From contig NZ_CP137891.1 of NCBI RefSeq assembly GCF_033547075.1, positions 434,001-498,000 on the forward strand: 64,000 bases of DNA, written 5' to 3'. This document shows positions 18,212 to 26,891 of this stretch, in pieces. How positions within the stretch are numbered: position 1 is the first letter of the stretch; each line of letters begins with the position of its first letter. The notes beneath the pieces are model-generated. The model was not told where the DNA came from, made no database searches, and saw only the letters and a program-made list of their open reading frames with translations. This stretch comes from Flavobacterium ardleyense (lineage in GTDB: Bacteria; Bacteroidota; Bacteroidia; Flavobacteriales; Flavobacteriaceae). Made by a program: the position numbers and the translations under genes.

Positions 18212-18504
18212 GAAATAATATTCAATTATAAAACTAAATTCATTAATATAAATTTTTCGCCTCGGCTATTTTGGATTTCAATGCATTGAAAACAGATTGA
18301 TTCAATAGATGGTGACTGCAATCCACTTCACCGACAATTTGTCACATTAATATAGCTAGAACAGCAAAAATTCAACACTATTCTGTCTTTTTTACATAAA
18401 TTGACTATCAGAATATGATTTTTTTGGTTTGGTATTTCTTTTGTATTTAATCAAGAAATCGACGTCGAATAGATCAGAAATTGTTTAATTTAAAACTTTT
18501 AATT

Positions 18505-18981
18505 ATGAGTACATCAGTAATGATTCCTAAAAACGGAAGTTTTGCAAGCAAAAATACAAATTCAAACTTCCAAAATTGGTCAAGCTTTCTAGACGATATT
18601 TTCTCAAAAGAATTGCCGTCGTCATTAATGTCAAATTATGATTCAACTTTAAGCTTGCCAAAAGTAAATATAAAAGAAGATGCAGAATCCTTTATCATTG
18701 AGGCTGCAGCTCCAGGACTCGAAAAGTCTGATTTTCAAATTAATTTAGAAAATCGAGTATTAAGCATAGCCGTTGAAAAAGAGGTCAAAAATGAATCGGA
18801 AAACGAGCATTATAGACGAAAAGAGTTTGGCTATAGCTCTTTTAAAAGATCATTTACTCTTCCAGAAACGGTAAACGAAGAAGGTATAAAAGCTGAATAT
18901 AAGGATGGAATTCTTAATATTTCCTTGCCAAAGAAGGAAGAGGCTAAACAAAAGCCTGCCCGAAATATCGAAATATTTTAA
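18505..18981 (+). CDS. Small heat-shock protein, Hsp20 family
   Basis: A 158-residue protein. The alpha-crystallin domain spans about 45-150 (LPKVNIKEDAESFIIEAAAPGLEKSDFQINLENRVLSI, then FKRSFTLPETVNEEGIKAEYKDGILNISLPKKEE). It acts as an ATP-independent holdase in the cytoplasm. I use the ATG at 18505 (MSTSVMIPKNG), which gives the usual N-terminus, rather than a TTG 24 bases upstream. Monocistronic with its own terminator. Confidence 0.92.
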   Translation: MSTSVMIPKNGSFASKNTNSNFQNWSSFLDDIFSKELPSSLMSNYDSTLSLPKVNIKEDAESFIIEAAAPGLEKSDFQINLENRVLSIAVEKEVKNESENEHYRRKEFGYSSFKRSFTLPETVNEEGIKAEYKDGILNISLPKKEEAKQKPARNIEIF

Positions 18982-19005
18982 CGATTAAGAATAAGCCTAA
19001 CATGC

Positions 19006-19049
19006 AAAGTGTTGCCTGCGTACAATTATGCAAAGCAGCACTTTTTTTA
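19006..19049 (+). terminator. Terminator after hsp20
   Basis: AAAGTGTTGC pairs with GCAGCACTTT (one G-U) across a 19-base loop and is followed by T residues. Confidence 0.7.
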
Positions 19050-19109
19050 TTTAGATAAGACATCTAATGAACTTGCAAATAAGGGTTTAGGTAAAACTGA
19101 AGATTTAGA

Positions 19110-19562
19110 TTAGACTGCAAACTGCTTTAGGTGGTGATCTAAGTGCTTGTAAAATAAATAATGCCACTCTTGACTTGTAAGCTTTCCGAAAGAATGACTT
19201 TCTCTATTATCAAAGTAACTGCCACCTAATCTTTGTGTCTTTAGTAAGTTGGCACACAGTTTTTCTTTCTCTACTTGAAAATCTCTAGTCCCTTCGATCA
19301 TAAATTCAGGAGCAGTTTGTGCGCTTCTTTTGTAAGGCTTGTCGCCGACCACAACTTTTTTGACAAAAGTCTTAAGCAGCCATTTCTTAAAAGCATCGGG
19401 CTTCGCAATTGTATCGTCATAAACCATAGTGTAAGCCACATTGCAATGGGCAAGCATTTGATCAACTGACATAGTACCCCAAATCCTTTCACTGTTTGGA
19501 CTTAATAGATTAATTCTATCTATAACCTTTTGGGTTTCTACTTTATCGAAAATCATCTTCAT
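19110..19562 (-). CDS. DUF1569 domain-containing protein (DinB-like fold)
   Basis: A 150-residue protein with WGTMSVDQMLAHCNVAYTM near 28-46 and LTSQEWHYLFYKHLDHHLKQF near the C-terminus. These His-bearing helices are typical of DUF1569, which belongs with the DinB/YfiT metal-binding four-helix proteins. Function unknown; a thiol-dependent or metal-dependent role is only a family-level guess. It stands alone. Confidence 0.75.
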   Translation of the reverse strand: MKMIFDKVETQKVIDRINLLSPNSERIWGTMSVDQMLAHCNVAYTMVYDDTIAKPDAFKKWLLKTFVKKVVVGDKPYKRSAQTAPEFMIEGTRDFQVEKEKLCANLLKTQRLGGSYFDNRESHSFGKLTSQEWHYLFYKHLDHHLKQFAV

Positions 19563-19794
19563 TGTTTGTACTTAAAAATAAAAAACTATGGACCTCTTTT
19601 TTAGAATTAATCAGGTTCGCTTACAAATTTATTCCGCGTATAAAGGTAATGGTATAGGAAAGATATTTTCTTTATAATTTGCTTACAATACTAAATTTTA
19701 ATCTTTTTGCTATTTCTAAGTTTTTACGTCGAGCACTATAACTAGCTGATTGTTAATTTTTTCAATCATAGAAATGGCAACCGTAATAAAGTTA

Positions 19795-19802
19795 TAACTT
19801 TG
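19795..19802 (+). promoter_or_regulatory. Putative promoter -7 element (TAACTTTG)
   Basis: A match to TAnnTTTG about 52 bases upstream of the TTG-started membrane protein gene. Confidence 0.5.
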
Positions 19803-19854
19803 CAACCTTTAATTGCAACTCACTGCAGTTTTCGAAATATACAAATAGCACGCT

Positions 19855-20460
19855 TTGAACGTAACCATAAAAAAATTCTTTTCAGGACGCAATTTCTTTA
19901 TACTCGGAATTTTACTTATTATAATAACATTCTGTTCAACTTACGTATTAGGAAATCTGATTACTGATATTTCTGAAGAGGCAAATGCGGTAAATACGGA
20001 GCGTAGTTTTCTTAAAAGACAGGAAGTATTAGCACAAGAATTTTTGAACTTGCAAAAAATCAAGGATCAAGTAGCAACTGTTGTTGAGGTAAGCTCTCTT
20101 GATAATTTAAGCAATAATCTCCTAGTCTTAAGTGCTGTTCATAAGAATGACAGTTTAATCAAAAACAATTGGTTTCAGGTTAATCAGCAACAAATTCAAT
20201 TTACGCAACCGACTCATAGTGCCGACTTACAGTTTCAAGTAGATGATTTACTACAACGTAGCGGTGATAAAAGCGAATTTAATCAGATTATTAAAGAAGA
20301 CAATTTTTTTCTTTTGCGATTATTTTTCAAAACCCTCAGATCTGATGGAAGTATTGTTCGATATGGCTATGACATAGATTTGGAGATGTTGCACTCCTAT
20401 TTTTTTACGATAGATCAAAATCCATTGCTCAGATTGTCAAGCATTCAAGTCAGAAGATAG
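19855..20460 (+). CDS. Membrane-anchored protein, possible orphan or truncated sensor input domain
   Basis: A 201-residue frame with a TTG start. A stop codon lies three codons upstream and there is no later Met until near the end, so TTG is the only reasonable start. One strong membrane span (about 14-35, FFILGILLIIITFCSTYVLG) is followed by a helical stretch and a mixed region ending YDIDLEMLHSYFFTIDQNPLL. This looks like the extracytoplasmic N-terminus of a signalling protein without the cytoplasmic part. About 30 further codons are open in another frame just after the stop (ending FKNWLDT), which may be a remnant. Not recognised as a known family. Confidence 0.5.
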   Translation: MNVTIKKFFSGRNFFILGILLIIITFCSTYVLGNLITDISEEANAVNTERSFLKRQEVLAQEFLNLQKIKDQVATVVEVSSLDNLSNNLLVLSAVHKNDSLIKNNWFQVNQQQIQFTQPTHSADLQFQVDDLLQRSGDKSEFNQIIKEDNFFLLRLFFKTLRSDGSIVRYGYDIDLEMLHSYFFTIDQNPLLRLSSIQVRR

Positions 20461-20856
20461 AAATTATTCTTACTTTAAAACCTGCCGATCTTGAGCCGAT
20501 TATTTTGAGCAAGAAAGAAATAAATAAGTTTAAAAACTGGCTGGATACATAAATGTCTGATGTCATACTAAAAGACGAACTTAGTTTCTTCGTGCCAAAT
20601 TTTCCGGATTGTATTGACAACATTTGTGAGATTTGCATTTTTGCTTCAAGGTTTCCAAAACGATGTAGGTACTAATTTAAAATTGGTTTCTATTCGAAGT
20701 TTCCTCACAATCTGTATTCACAAACTTGTAAACCTGACGCAGGAGGGCACGAGCGGCAGCGAACTGGCCAAGTAATCTCATTTGGAGATCAAGCTGATTT
20801 TTTTTAAGTTATAAGTTCAATTCATCACAGTAATCGCTAGAAAGAAACTTTCATAT
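20461..20856. other. Non-coding or decayed stretch with a repeat half-site
   Basis: Only short frames are present: a ~30-codon continuation in a different frame after the membrane protein, and a 40-codon frame from an ATG at about 20552 (MSDVILKDELSFFVPNFP...). Neither is supported by other evidence. From about 20730 to 20790 lies a degenerate half-element (GGGCACGAGCGGCAGCGAAC, then TGGCCAAGTAATCTCATTTG) of the MITE-like family seen at the right end of the window. Confidence 0.4.
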
Positions 20857-22497
20857 TTATTCCTTTACAATAATCAAATCTCCTTTTTCATTCAATTTCT
20901 CCACTTTCCAACCTTTGTTTAGTTTTATTTCATAAAACTCACCCACTATCGTTTGTCCATCAATATGTAAAGGAATAGGAAAAATGTACTTCAATTCTTT
21001 TGGTATTTCTAAGATTCCAGAAGTCCCTAATTTCTCTTTTCGTTGAAGGGTTTTAAAACTTCCAAAATTCAAACCTCCCGATCCATCTATCCCGACTAAT
21101 TCGGAATAAACAACGCCTACATCTTTTAGAATCAAAGTTCCATTCATATCAAAAGTTTTTGCAAATCGCTTATCAATTAAAGTGACAGACAATGTTGGAT
21201 TATCGACAAGGAGATTAGTATAATGTAAAACATTCTTTTTGTGATTTTCTTCCCGCTCTAATTCTTCCTTCCCTATAGTGGCAAAATTTGATCTCTGATT
21301 TGCAGTTTTTAAATCTAATTTTGAAATCTTTAATGGCTTTTTCAAAAGTTTAGTTTCGTAGATATTCAAAAAATTATATACCTTATTTAAACCTTGCTTC
21401 CAATCCAGTTCAAAATAATCAAAAATAAGCCCGTACGCTGGGCCTGTTGCGTAAGGAAATGCTCTTGTATAAGTGTCGGCAGATTCTCTTTTATCAAGTT
21501 GTTGTAGTGCTTGTTTGTACTTGTCGGAATGAGAAGACAGTTTAAAAGCAGTATAATTTGCCAATCCTTCTGAAGTTTCTATTTGAAGTTCTTTGTCCAA
21601 GAATTCGCTATATTTTTCTTGCCGTAGTTTTCTATAAATAAGTGCATCATTAAAGAAATTTAATACTGACTTTCTAGGTTGCTTTTCTTTGATGGCGTCT
21701 ATCGTATTTCTTAAAGCTTGAAACTCTAACCTGAGCCATTCTCTAGCATCATAATTCTCCAAATAAAGGATTGGCAAACCGTTTAAGGTAATTTGCTTTT
21801 CTTGTAGAACATGGAACAATTCGTGTATAATGGTTGAAGAATTGTCATCCAGAGAATTAATTAAGACGATTGCATATCGCTTTCCATTGTATTCTTGAGT
21901 TGTATTGGATTGAAAAATTGTATTTTCTGGAACGGTCTTAAAGAATATAATAGAATCTGTAGTTTGACTGTCAGGAAGTTGAATCAGACTATAAATAACA
22001 TTGTTTTGATCTAAAATTAGAATGTCTTCACTCCACAAATTATAACCCCAGAGTTTACCATTGTCAACAGTTAGCAGATCTCTTGATTTGAACAGCTCCG
22101 ATTTAATCTTCTCTCTTGTTCTCTCTGGCAATGCTTCTTCGTTAGCTTTCACTTGATTGATGAAGGAAGTCCACTTTGGCAAAACTTGTAAAGATGCAAA
22201 ATCCTCTTCTATCAAAATCTGTTGAGTATTTGAATAAAATTTTTGGTTAGCCAAATGCTCTAAGATTTCAAAGCCTTTTTTACGTTCTTGGTTTAAAGAA
22301 AAAATACGAGCTCCATTGTATAGTGCATAGTTGGGTAAATCATATCCAGCTACTTCAAACAATTTTGAAAACTCCAAAGCTGCATTATTATAATCTTTAT
22401 TGTCGTAAAAGGTCAAAGCGTTATCATAAATAGCTTGATTCGATTGACTATAAACATTTAAAGAGATTAATAGAAATAAGCTTGTTATTGTTTTCAA
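20857..22497 (-). CDS. Secreted TPR-containing putative zinc metallopeptidase (HExxH)
   Basis: A 546-residue protein with a signal peptide (MKTITSLFLLISLNVYSQ). A TPR-like helical region follows (about 20-90; NALTFYDNKDYNNAALEFSK). A zinc-protease-like core has STIIHELFHVLQEKQ (His225, Glu226, His229) and, about 80 residues on, ETSEGLANYTAF (Glu310), which fits the third ligand of a gluzincin. The C-terminal part is beta-rich. It probably acts in the periplasm or outside the cell. I do not recognise a named family; the metal site is inferred from motif spacing. Confidence 0.7.
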   Translation of the reverse strand: MKTITSLFLLISLNVYSQSNQAIYDNALTFYDNKDYNNAALEFSKLFEVAGYDLPNYALYNGARIFSLNQERKKGFEILEHLANQKFYSNTQQILIEEDFASLQVLPKWTSFINQVKANEEALPERTREKIKSELFKSRDLLTVDNGKLWGYNLWSEDILILDQNNVIYSLIQLPDSQTTDSIIFFKTVPENTIFQSNTTQEYNGKRYAIVLINSLDDNSSTIIHELFHVLQEKQITLNGLPILYLENYDAREWLRLEFQALRNTIDAIKEKQPRKSVLNFFNDALIYRKLRQEKYSEFLDKELQIETSEGLANYTAFKLSSHSDKYKQALQQLDKRESADTYTRAFPYATGPAYGLIFDYFELDWKQGLNKVYNFLNIYETKLLKKPLKISKLDLKTANQRSNFATIGKEELEREENHKKNVLHYTNLLVDNPTLSVTLIDKRFAKTFDMNGTLILKDVGVVYSELVGIDGSGGLNFGSFKTLQRKEKLGTSGILEIPKELKYIFPIPLHIDGQTIVGEFYEIKLNKGWKVEKLNEKGDLIIVKE

Positions 22498-23069
22498 AAT
22501 TTTATTTTAATATTGGATGAGAATTGTACTTACAAATATAGCATACGGATTCTATACTTATCCGGTGATAAATCCAATTTTAAGAAATTGTTTAAATTAT
22601 TCCCTTTGCTTAAATTTCGTTTATTTTAATATTGATACTGTTGGTTTCTCCTTCTCGAAGGTCTTACAAAATCTTATAGGTATAAATTGAAAGAGCCCTT
22701 ACATTTGAAGTCTCTCAACAAGTCATATTCTCAAAATTATCATTCTGGTTCAGGAAGACCCCAGCGAAAGCGAACTGGCGAAGCAATCTCATTTGAGACT
22801 AAATAACATTTACCAAAATGTAAAAACGTAATTCCAAATCAAAAACCTCACTCCAATTTTAGCACCAGTCTCGCGTGAGGGATGGCAGCGGAACTCCTTT
22901 GTTGTGGCGTTGCGGAGCAAAAGCTACAACAAAGAGTGGGAGTGAACAGCCCGGCCCAAAGGGACACGCCCAAAAAAAGATTATCAACTGAAAACCAATT
23001 ATTCTTCACTAGGAACGATCACGGCTGTGGCTTTCTAGAAAAATCCGTATTTTTACAAAAATATTTGCT
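22498..23069. other. Intergenic region with two dispersed repeats
   Basis: No credible gene is present. About 22749-22797 is a half-element (CCAGCGAAAGCGAACTGGCG, then AAGCAATCTCATTTGAG) of the MITE-like family. 22868-22971 is an inverted copy of the repeat found between ilvN and ilvC. A short open frame across the latter is an artefact of the repeat. Confidence 0.6.
22868..22971 (-). repeat. ~100-bp dispersed repeat (family copy B, inverted)
   Basis: Read on the minus strand it starts GGGCGTGTCCC and ends CCGCTGCCATCCCTCACGCG, matching the two ends of the copy at 11979-12080, with diverged middle sequence including TTTTGCTCCGCAA. Confidence 0.7.
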
Positions 23070-24062
23070 GTGAACATCTATCCTGATATCTTTAATATAT
23101 CCTCTAAAAAAGAATTTAAAAAAATTGCACTCAAGGTTTTTCGGTTTCAGTATGAAAACAATGCTGTATATCGAGAATTTTGCGAGGCATTGAAGGTGGA
23201 AAAACATCTGGTAAAAACCCTTGACGAAATTCCGTTTTTGCCGATTCAGTTTTTCAAAAGTCATAAAGTGGTGAGTAGTACTGACAAACCTCAAGTGATT
23301 TTTACGAGTAGCGGGACGACCGGAACCAAGACTTCTCAGCATTTTGTGACAGATGTGAGTCTGTATGAGCAGAGTTACAGACAGGGATTTGCGGAATTTT
23401 ATGGCAATATCGAAGATTATATTTTTCTGGCACTTTTGCCATCTTATCAGGAAAGATCGGGCTCTTCGCTAATTTATATGGTGGAAGATCTGATTTCACT
23501 TTCACATAATGAGGACAGCGGTTTTTATCTTTACAACCACGACGATCTGATTGCAAAGCTTCGGGAATTTGATAAACTAGAGAAAAACGTTATTTTGATG
23601 GGCGTGACTTATGCGCTTTTGGATTTAATTGAAAAAGAGAAATTCGATCTCAAAAATCTGATTATTATGGAAACTGGCGGAATGAAAGGTCGCCGAAAAG
23701 AGATGATTCGCGAAGAATTACACGAAATTCTCTGTGATGGTTTTGGCGTAAGCAGCATACATTCAGAATATGGAATGACCGAATTGTTGTCTCAGGCTTA
23801 TTCGCTTGGCGATGGCGTTTTTAATTGTCCGCAATGGATGGATGTGATGATGCGCGATACCGAAGATCCCCTCAGTTATATTGGGAACGGAAAAACTGGA
23901 GGTATCAATGTGATTGATCTTGCAAATATCAATTCTTGCTCGTTTATTGCGACGCAGGATTTAGGAAAAAAATACGATAATGGTACTTTTGAAGTACTCG
24001 GCAGATTTGACAATTCGGATATTCGAGGTTGCAATCTGATGGTTTTGTCTAGTCCTAAATAA
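23070..24062 (+). CDS. LuxE/PaaK-family acyl-adenylating enzyme
   Basis: A 330-residue protein of the ANL superfamily, LuxE-like (acyl-protein synthetase). It has the nucleotide loop VIFTSSGTTGTKTSQHF (about 75-92), the SEYGMTELLSQAYS segment and GRFDNSDIRGCNLMV near the end. In Bacteroidetes such genes often adenylate a carboxylic acid for cell-surface or pigment pathways; the substrate here is unknown. The start is GTG. The last codons (SSPK and stop) come from the terminal repeat of the adjacent IS element: across the proposed 3-bp target duplication the original gene would end CNLMVL and TAA, so the protein is hardly changed. Confidence 0.85.
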   Translation: MNIYPDIFNISSKKEFKKIALKVFRFQYENNAVYREFCEALKVEKHLVKTLDEIPFLPIQFFKSHKVVSSTDKPQVIFTSSGTTGTKTSQHFVTDVSLYEQSYRQGFAEFYGNIEDYIFLALLPSYQERSGSSLIYMVEDLISLSHNEDSGFYLYNHDDLIAKLREFDKLEKNVILMGVTYALLDLIEKEKFDLKNLIIMETGGMKGRRKEMIREELHEILCDGFGVSSIHSEYGMTELLSQAYSLGDGVFNCPQWMDVMMRDTEDPLSYIGNGKTGGINVIDLANINSCSFIATQDLGKKYDNGTFEVLGRFDNSDIRGCNLMVLSSPK

Positions 24063-24138
24063 GCGATACAGATTATTAGACAAAAATATTTAATTAAACA
24101 CTTGCAAAATCATTTTCGCAAGTGTTTTTTTTTGTTTT

Positions 24139-24963
24139 TTAGGTTCTCATTTTAATTATGTTCTGCAAATGCATTTGGTTAGGAGTTAGCATATAATTAG
24201 AATAATGTGGTCGTAGTTCATTGTAAGTGTCAATTGATTCCTTAACCAGGCTCTTCATTAGATTCAATTTTAGATTGTATTTGTCAATCATAAATTCCTG
24301 TTTTAATATCCCATTGATTCTTTCGGCCACGGCGTTTTCGTACGGATCTGAGTTCTGTGTCATACTAGCTACTATTCCATTTTTTCTTAAGATCTTTTGA
24401 TAATCCTTTGCGCAATATTGTAGGCCTCTATCCGAGTGATGAATTAGTGGAACTTGCTTGCTTTTCCTTTGTTTAATTGCCATCCTCAATGCTAATGCGC
24501 TGCTTTCAGTATTCATATTGTCGGCAACGTAGTGTCCCATAATCTTCTTAGAATATGCATCGGTAATGATGCTTAAATAACAAGGATTTTCTCTTCTGCC
24601 TATGTATGTTATATCAGAGACCCATACTTGATCAGGTCTGTTTATTTCTAAACCAAGGACTTGATTTTTATGTTTTCTAAAGTGATGATGTGAGTTAGTT
24701 GTGATGTGATAGCTGCGTCTAGGCTGGATTAGTAAGTGATTAGCCCTTAATATATTAAATAATTTATCCCTGCCTATTTTTAATGGTTTCAATTGATCCT
24801 TTAAAAGATGGTACGATTTCTTTGTACCAAGTCTGGGCATAGATTTCCTAATATATAGAACCATCGATACAACTTCAATTGCTTTAGACTCTTTTACGGA
24901 CTTTCTTTTAATATTTCGATAATAAACCTGTCTGTCTACCCCGAACAAATTACAGGCGAACAC
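24139..24963 (-). CDS. IS3-family transposase OrfB (DDE integrase domain)
   Basis: 274 codons from a GTG that overlaps the orfA stop (TAGTG). It has an N-terminal HTH_21-like region (MPRLGTKKSYHLLKDQL) and an rve integrase core: VWVSDITYIG (first Asp), IHHSDRGLQYCAKDY (second Asp) and DPYENAVAERINGILKQEF (Glu). It is probably made mainly as an OrfAB fusion by -1 frameshifting: the frame is open upstream into orfA as far as the slippery site, joining as HQTVVFACNLFGVDRQVYY. Confidence 0.92.
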   Translation of the reverse strand: MFACNLFGVDRQVYYRNIKRKSVKESKAIEVVSMVLYIRKSMPRLGTKKSYHLLKDQLKPLKIGRDKLFNILRANHLLIQPRRSYHITTNSHHHFRKHKNQVLGLEINRPDQVWVSDITYIGRRENPCYLSIITDAYSKKIMGHYVADNMNTESSALALRMAIKQRKSKQVPLIHHSDRGLQYCAKDYQKILRKNGIVASMTQNSDPYENAVAERINGILKQEFMIDKYNLKLNLMKSLVKESIDTYNELRPHYSNYMLTPNQMHLQNIIKMRT

Positions 24964-25397
24964 TACTGTTTGGTGTTCTTGCTCTTTAAAATTGTCGATT
25001 GTTCGGGTGAGGAGTTTTTTCGTATATCAATTTTATATTCTTTCTCAGCGAGATCAATCATCATATCGAAAATGATTGCTTTTTTATCTGCAACAAAAGC
25101 TTGGTGTTCCAAAAGCGACTTCTGCTTCTCCAGTAGTTTTACTTTGGCTTCAAGCTCCATTACCTTCTGTTCTGGTGACTTTGTCATAGTAGTTGGTATT
25201 TGATTCTCCCAATCAAAGTTACCGAATTTTCGCAACCAATTAAGAACCGTACTATGACTTTGTATCCCATATTCTTTGGTTACTTCAGAAATAGACCGAG
25301 ATCCTTTCTCTATTTCTTGAACAATTTGTAATTTAAAAGACATAGTGTAGTCTTTCTGTGTGCGCTTGATGTAGCGGTTTCCCTGATCTTCTTTCAT
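24963..25397 (-). CDS. IS3-family transposase OrfA (HTH)
   Basis: A 144-residue protein with a helix-turn-helix (SFKLQIVQEIEKGSRSISEVTKEYGIQSHSTVLNWLRKFG, about 20-58) and a leucine-zipper coiled coil (VMELEAKVKLLEKQKSLLEHQ). It binds the IS ends and supplies the N-terminal part of the frameshifted OrfAB transposase. Confidence 0.9.
   Translation of the reverse strand: MKEDQGNRYIKRTQKDYTMSFKLQIVQEIEKGSRSISEVTKEYGIQSHSTVLNWLRKFGNFDWENQIPTTMTKSPEQKVMELEAKVKLLEKQKSLLEHQAFVADKKAIIFDMMIDLAEKEYKIDIRKNSSPEQSTILKSKNTKQ
25014..25020 (-). promoter_or_regulatory. Predicted -1 ribosomal frameshift site (A AAA AAC)
   Basis: On the minus strand orfA reads CGA AAA AAC, so the heptamer A_AAA_AAC is in phase for -1 slippage. 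The shifted frame (KKLLTRTIDNFKEQEHQTVV) has no stop and runs directly into orfB. Confidence 0.75.
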
Positions 25398-25445
25398 AAT
25401 GATACATTTTGTGTATCGCTATTTCAGGACGGGACATTTTATAAA

Positions 25446-25484
25446 ATAAAAAAGCTGTGTTCATTACAAACACAGCTTTTTTTA
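25446..25484. terminator. Bidirectional terminator between the LuxE-like gene and tyrS
   Basis: AAAAAGCTGTGTT pairs with AACACAGCTTTTT across a short loop. It has A runs on one side and T runs on the other, so it can serve both convergent genes. The IS now separates it from the LuxE-like gene. Confidence 0.8.
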
Positions 25485-25500
25485 TTGAATTGATTTCAGA

Positions 25501-26799
25501 TTATTTAACCTGAATAATGAAGTAGTTTTTCTTTCCGCTTTGCAGCAAAATAAACTCATCATTTATAAGATCTGACGTAGATAATTTATACTCTTCGGTC
25601 ACTTTCTCTCTATTTACAGAAATCGAATTTGCCGTTAATGCACGTCTAGCTTCTCCGTTTGACTTGAAAAATCCAGTTTTCTCATTTAGAGCAGTGATGA
25701 TTTCTAATCCTTCACCAAGATCTTCTTTCGAAATCTGTGCTTGAGGCACACCATCAAAGATATCTAAGAAAGTTGCTGCGTCAAGTTCTTTTAAATCTGC
25801 TGCTGTTGCTGACCCAAAAAGAATTCCTGAAGCTTTCACCGCTTTGTCATACTCTTCTTGATTGTGCACAAATACCGTAATTGATTCCGCCAAAGCTTTT
25901 TGTAAAGTTCTCAAATGCGGCGCTTGACGGTGTTCTTCGATTAATTTTTCGATTTTTTCTTGATCGAAAAAAGTGAATATTTTGATGTATTTCTCCGCAT
26001 CTTCATCTGCTGAATTCAACCAAAATTGGTAGAATTTGTACACCGATGTTTTGTCTGTATCAAGCCACACGTTTCCACCTTCAGATTTTCCGAATTTAGT
26101 TCCGTCAGCTTTAGTAATAAGTGGAGTTGTCATTGCAAAAACTTTTGCTCCTTCACCACCCATTCTGCGCACAAGCTCTGTACCAGTAGTGATATTTCCC
26201 CACTGATCAGAACCGCCCATTTGCAGTTTTACATTGTGGTTTTTATATAGATAATAAAAATCGTATCCTTGAATTAGTTGATAGGTGAATTCTGTAAACG
26301 ACATTCCGTCGCCGATTTCTCCATTCAAACGTTTTTTTACTGAATCTTTTGCCATCATATAATTGACGGTGATTCTCTTGCCCACTTCACGCGCGAAATT
26401 GATGAAACTAAATTCCTTCATCCAATCATAGTTGTTCACCATGAAAGGCGCATTTGATTCGGCCGAATCAAAATCTAGGAAGCGTGACAAAACACTTTTA
26501 ATTCCGGCAACATTCTTGGCCAAAGCTTCGTCATCAAGTAGATTACGCTCATCAGATTTCCCAGAAGGATCTCCAATCATTCCCGTTGCACCTCCTACGA
26601 GAGCGACAGGTCTGTGTCCAAAATTCTTTAAATGTACCAGCAAAATGATTTGCACCATACTCCCGATGTGAAGTGAATCTGCCGTTGGATCAAAACCGAT
26701 ATATGCTGTAGTACATTCTTTAAGCAATTGTTCTTCGGTTCCCGGCATACTGTCGTGGTAAAGTCCACGCCAGCGTAATTCTTCAACTAAATTTTTCAT
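25501..26799 (-). CDS. tyrS: Tyrosyl-tRNA synthetase
   Basis: A 432-residue class Ic synthetase charging tRNA-Tyr. The HIGH-type motif is [10 protein letters not shown] (39-47) and the KMSKS-type motif KFGKSEGG lies near 240. The C-terminal S4-like RNA-binding domain is present ([30 protein letters not shown]). Length is normal. A TATCTTTG promoter element lies 18 bases upstream. Confidence 0.96.
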   Translation of the reverse strand: MKNLVEELRWRGLYHDSMPGTEEQLLKECTTAYIGFDPTADSLHIGSMVQIILLVHLKNFGHRPVALVGGATGMIGDPSGKSDERNLLDDEALAKNVAGIKSVLSRFLDFDSAESNAPFMVNNYDWMKEFSFINFAREVGKRITVNYMMAKDSVKKRLNGEIGDGMSFTEFTYQLIQGYDFYYLYKNHNVKLQMGGSDQWGNITTGTELVRRMGGEGAKVFAMTTPLITKADGTKFGKSEGGNVWLDTDKTSVYKFYQFWLNSADEDAEKYIKIFTFFDQEKIEKLIEEHRQAPHLRTLQKALAESITVFVHNQEEYDKAVKASGILFGSATAADLKELDAATFLDIFDGVPQAQISKEDLGEGLEIITALNEKTGFFKSNGEARRALTANSISVNREKVTEEYKLSTSDLINDEFILLQSGKKNYFIIQVK

Positions 26800-26816
26800 T
26801 ATAAAATAAATTTTGG

Positions 26817-26824
26817 CAAAGATA
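26817..26824 (-). promoter_or_regulatory. Putative tyrS promoter -7 element (TATCTTTG)
   Basis: It matches TAnnTTTG on the minus strand, ending 18 bases before the tyrS start. Confidence 0.5.
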
Positions 26825-26878
26825 ACCTATTATGTTCAGTTGGAAATCCAAAACATATATTTTGAGCATTAATTAGCA

Positions 26879-26886
26879 TAACTTTG
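26879..26886 (+). promoter_or_regulatory. Putative epimerase promoter -7 element (TAACTTTG)
   Basis: It matches TAnnTTTG, but the ATG of the next gene is only six bases downstream, so the transcript would be leaderless or nearly so. Confidence 0.5.
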
Positions 26887-26891
26887 CAGCT

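Larger units (their letters stand above)
24046..25436 (-). mobile_element. IS3-family insertion sequence (about 1.39 kb)
   Basis: It is bounded by imperfect ~25-bp inverted repeats (left TGTCTAGTCCTAAATAAGCG, right end on the other strand TGTCCCGTCCTGAAATAGCG), with TG...CA termini and a possible 3-bp target duplication TTT (24043-24045 and 25437-25439). It contains overlapping orfA and orfB with a predicted -1 frameshift. Both frames are intact, so it may be active. Confidence 0.85.

Noticed and set aside
22882..23073. A 63-codon frame upstream of the LuxE-like gene
   Set aside because: It is the translation of the dispersed ~100-bp repeat and overlaps the start of the real gene.
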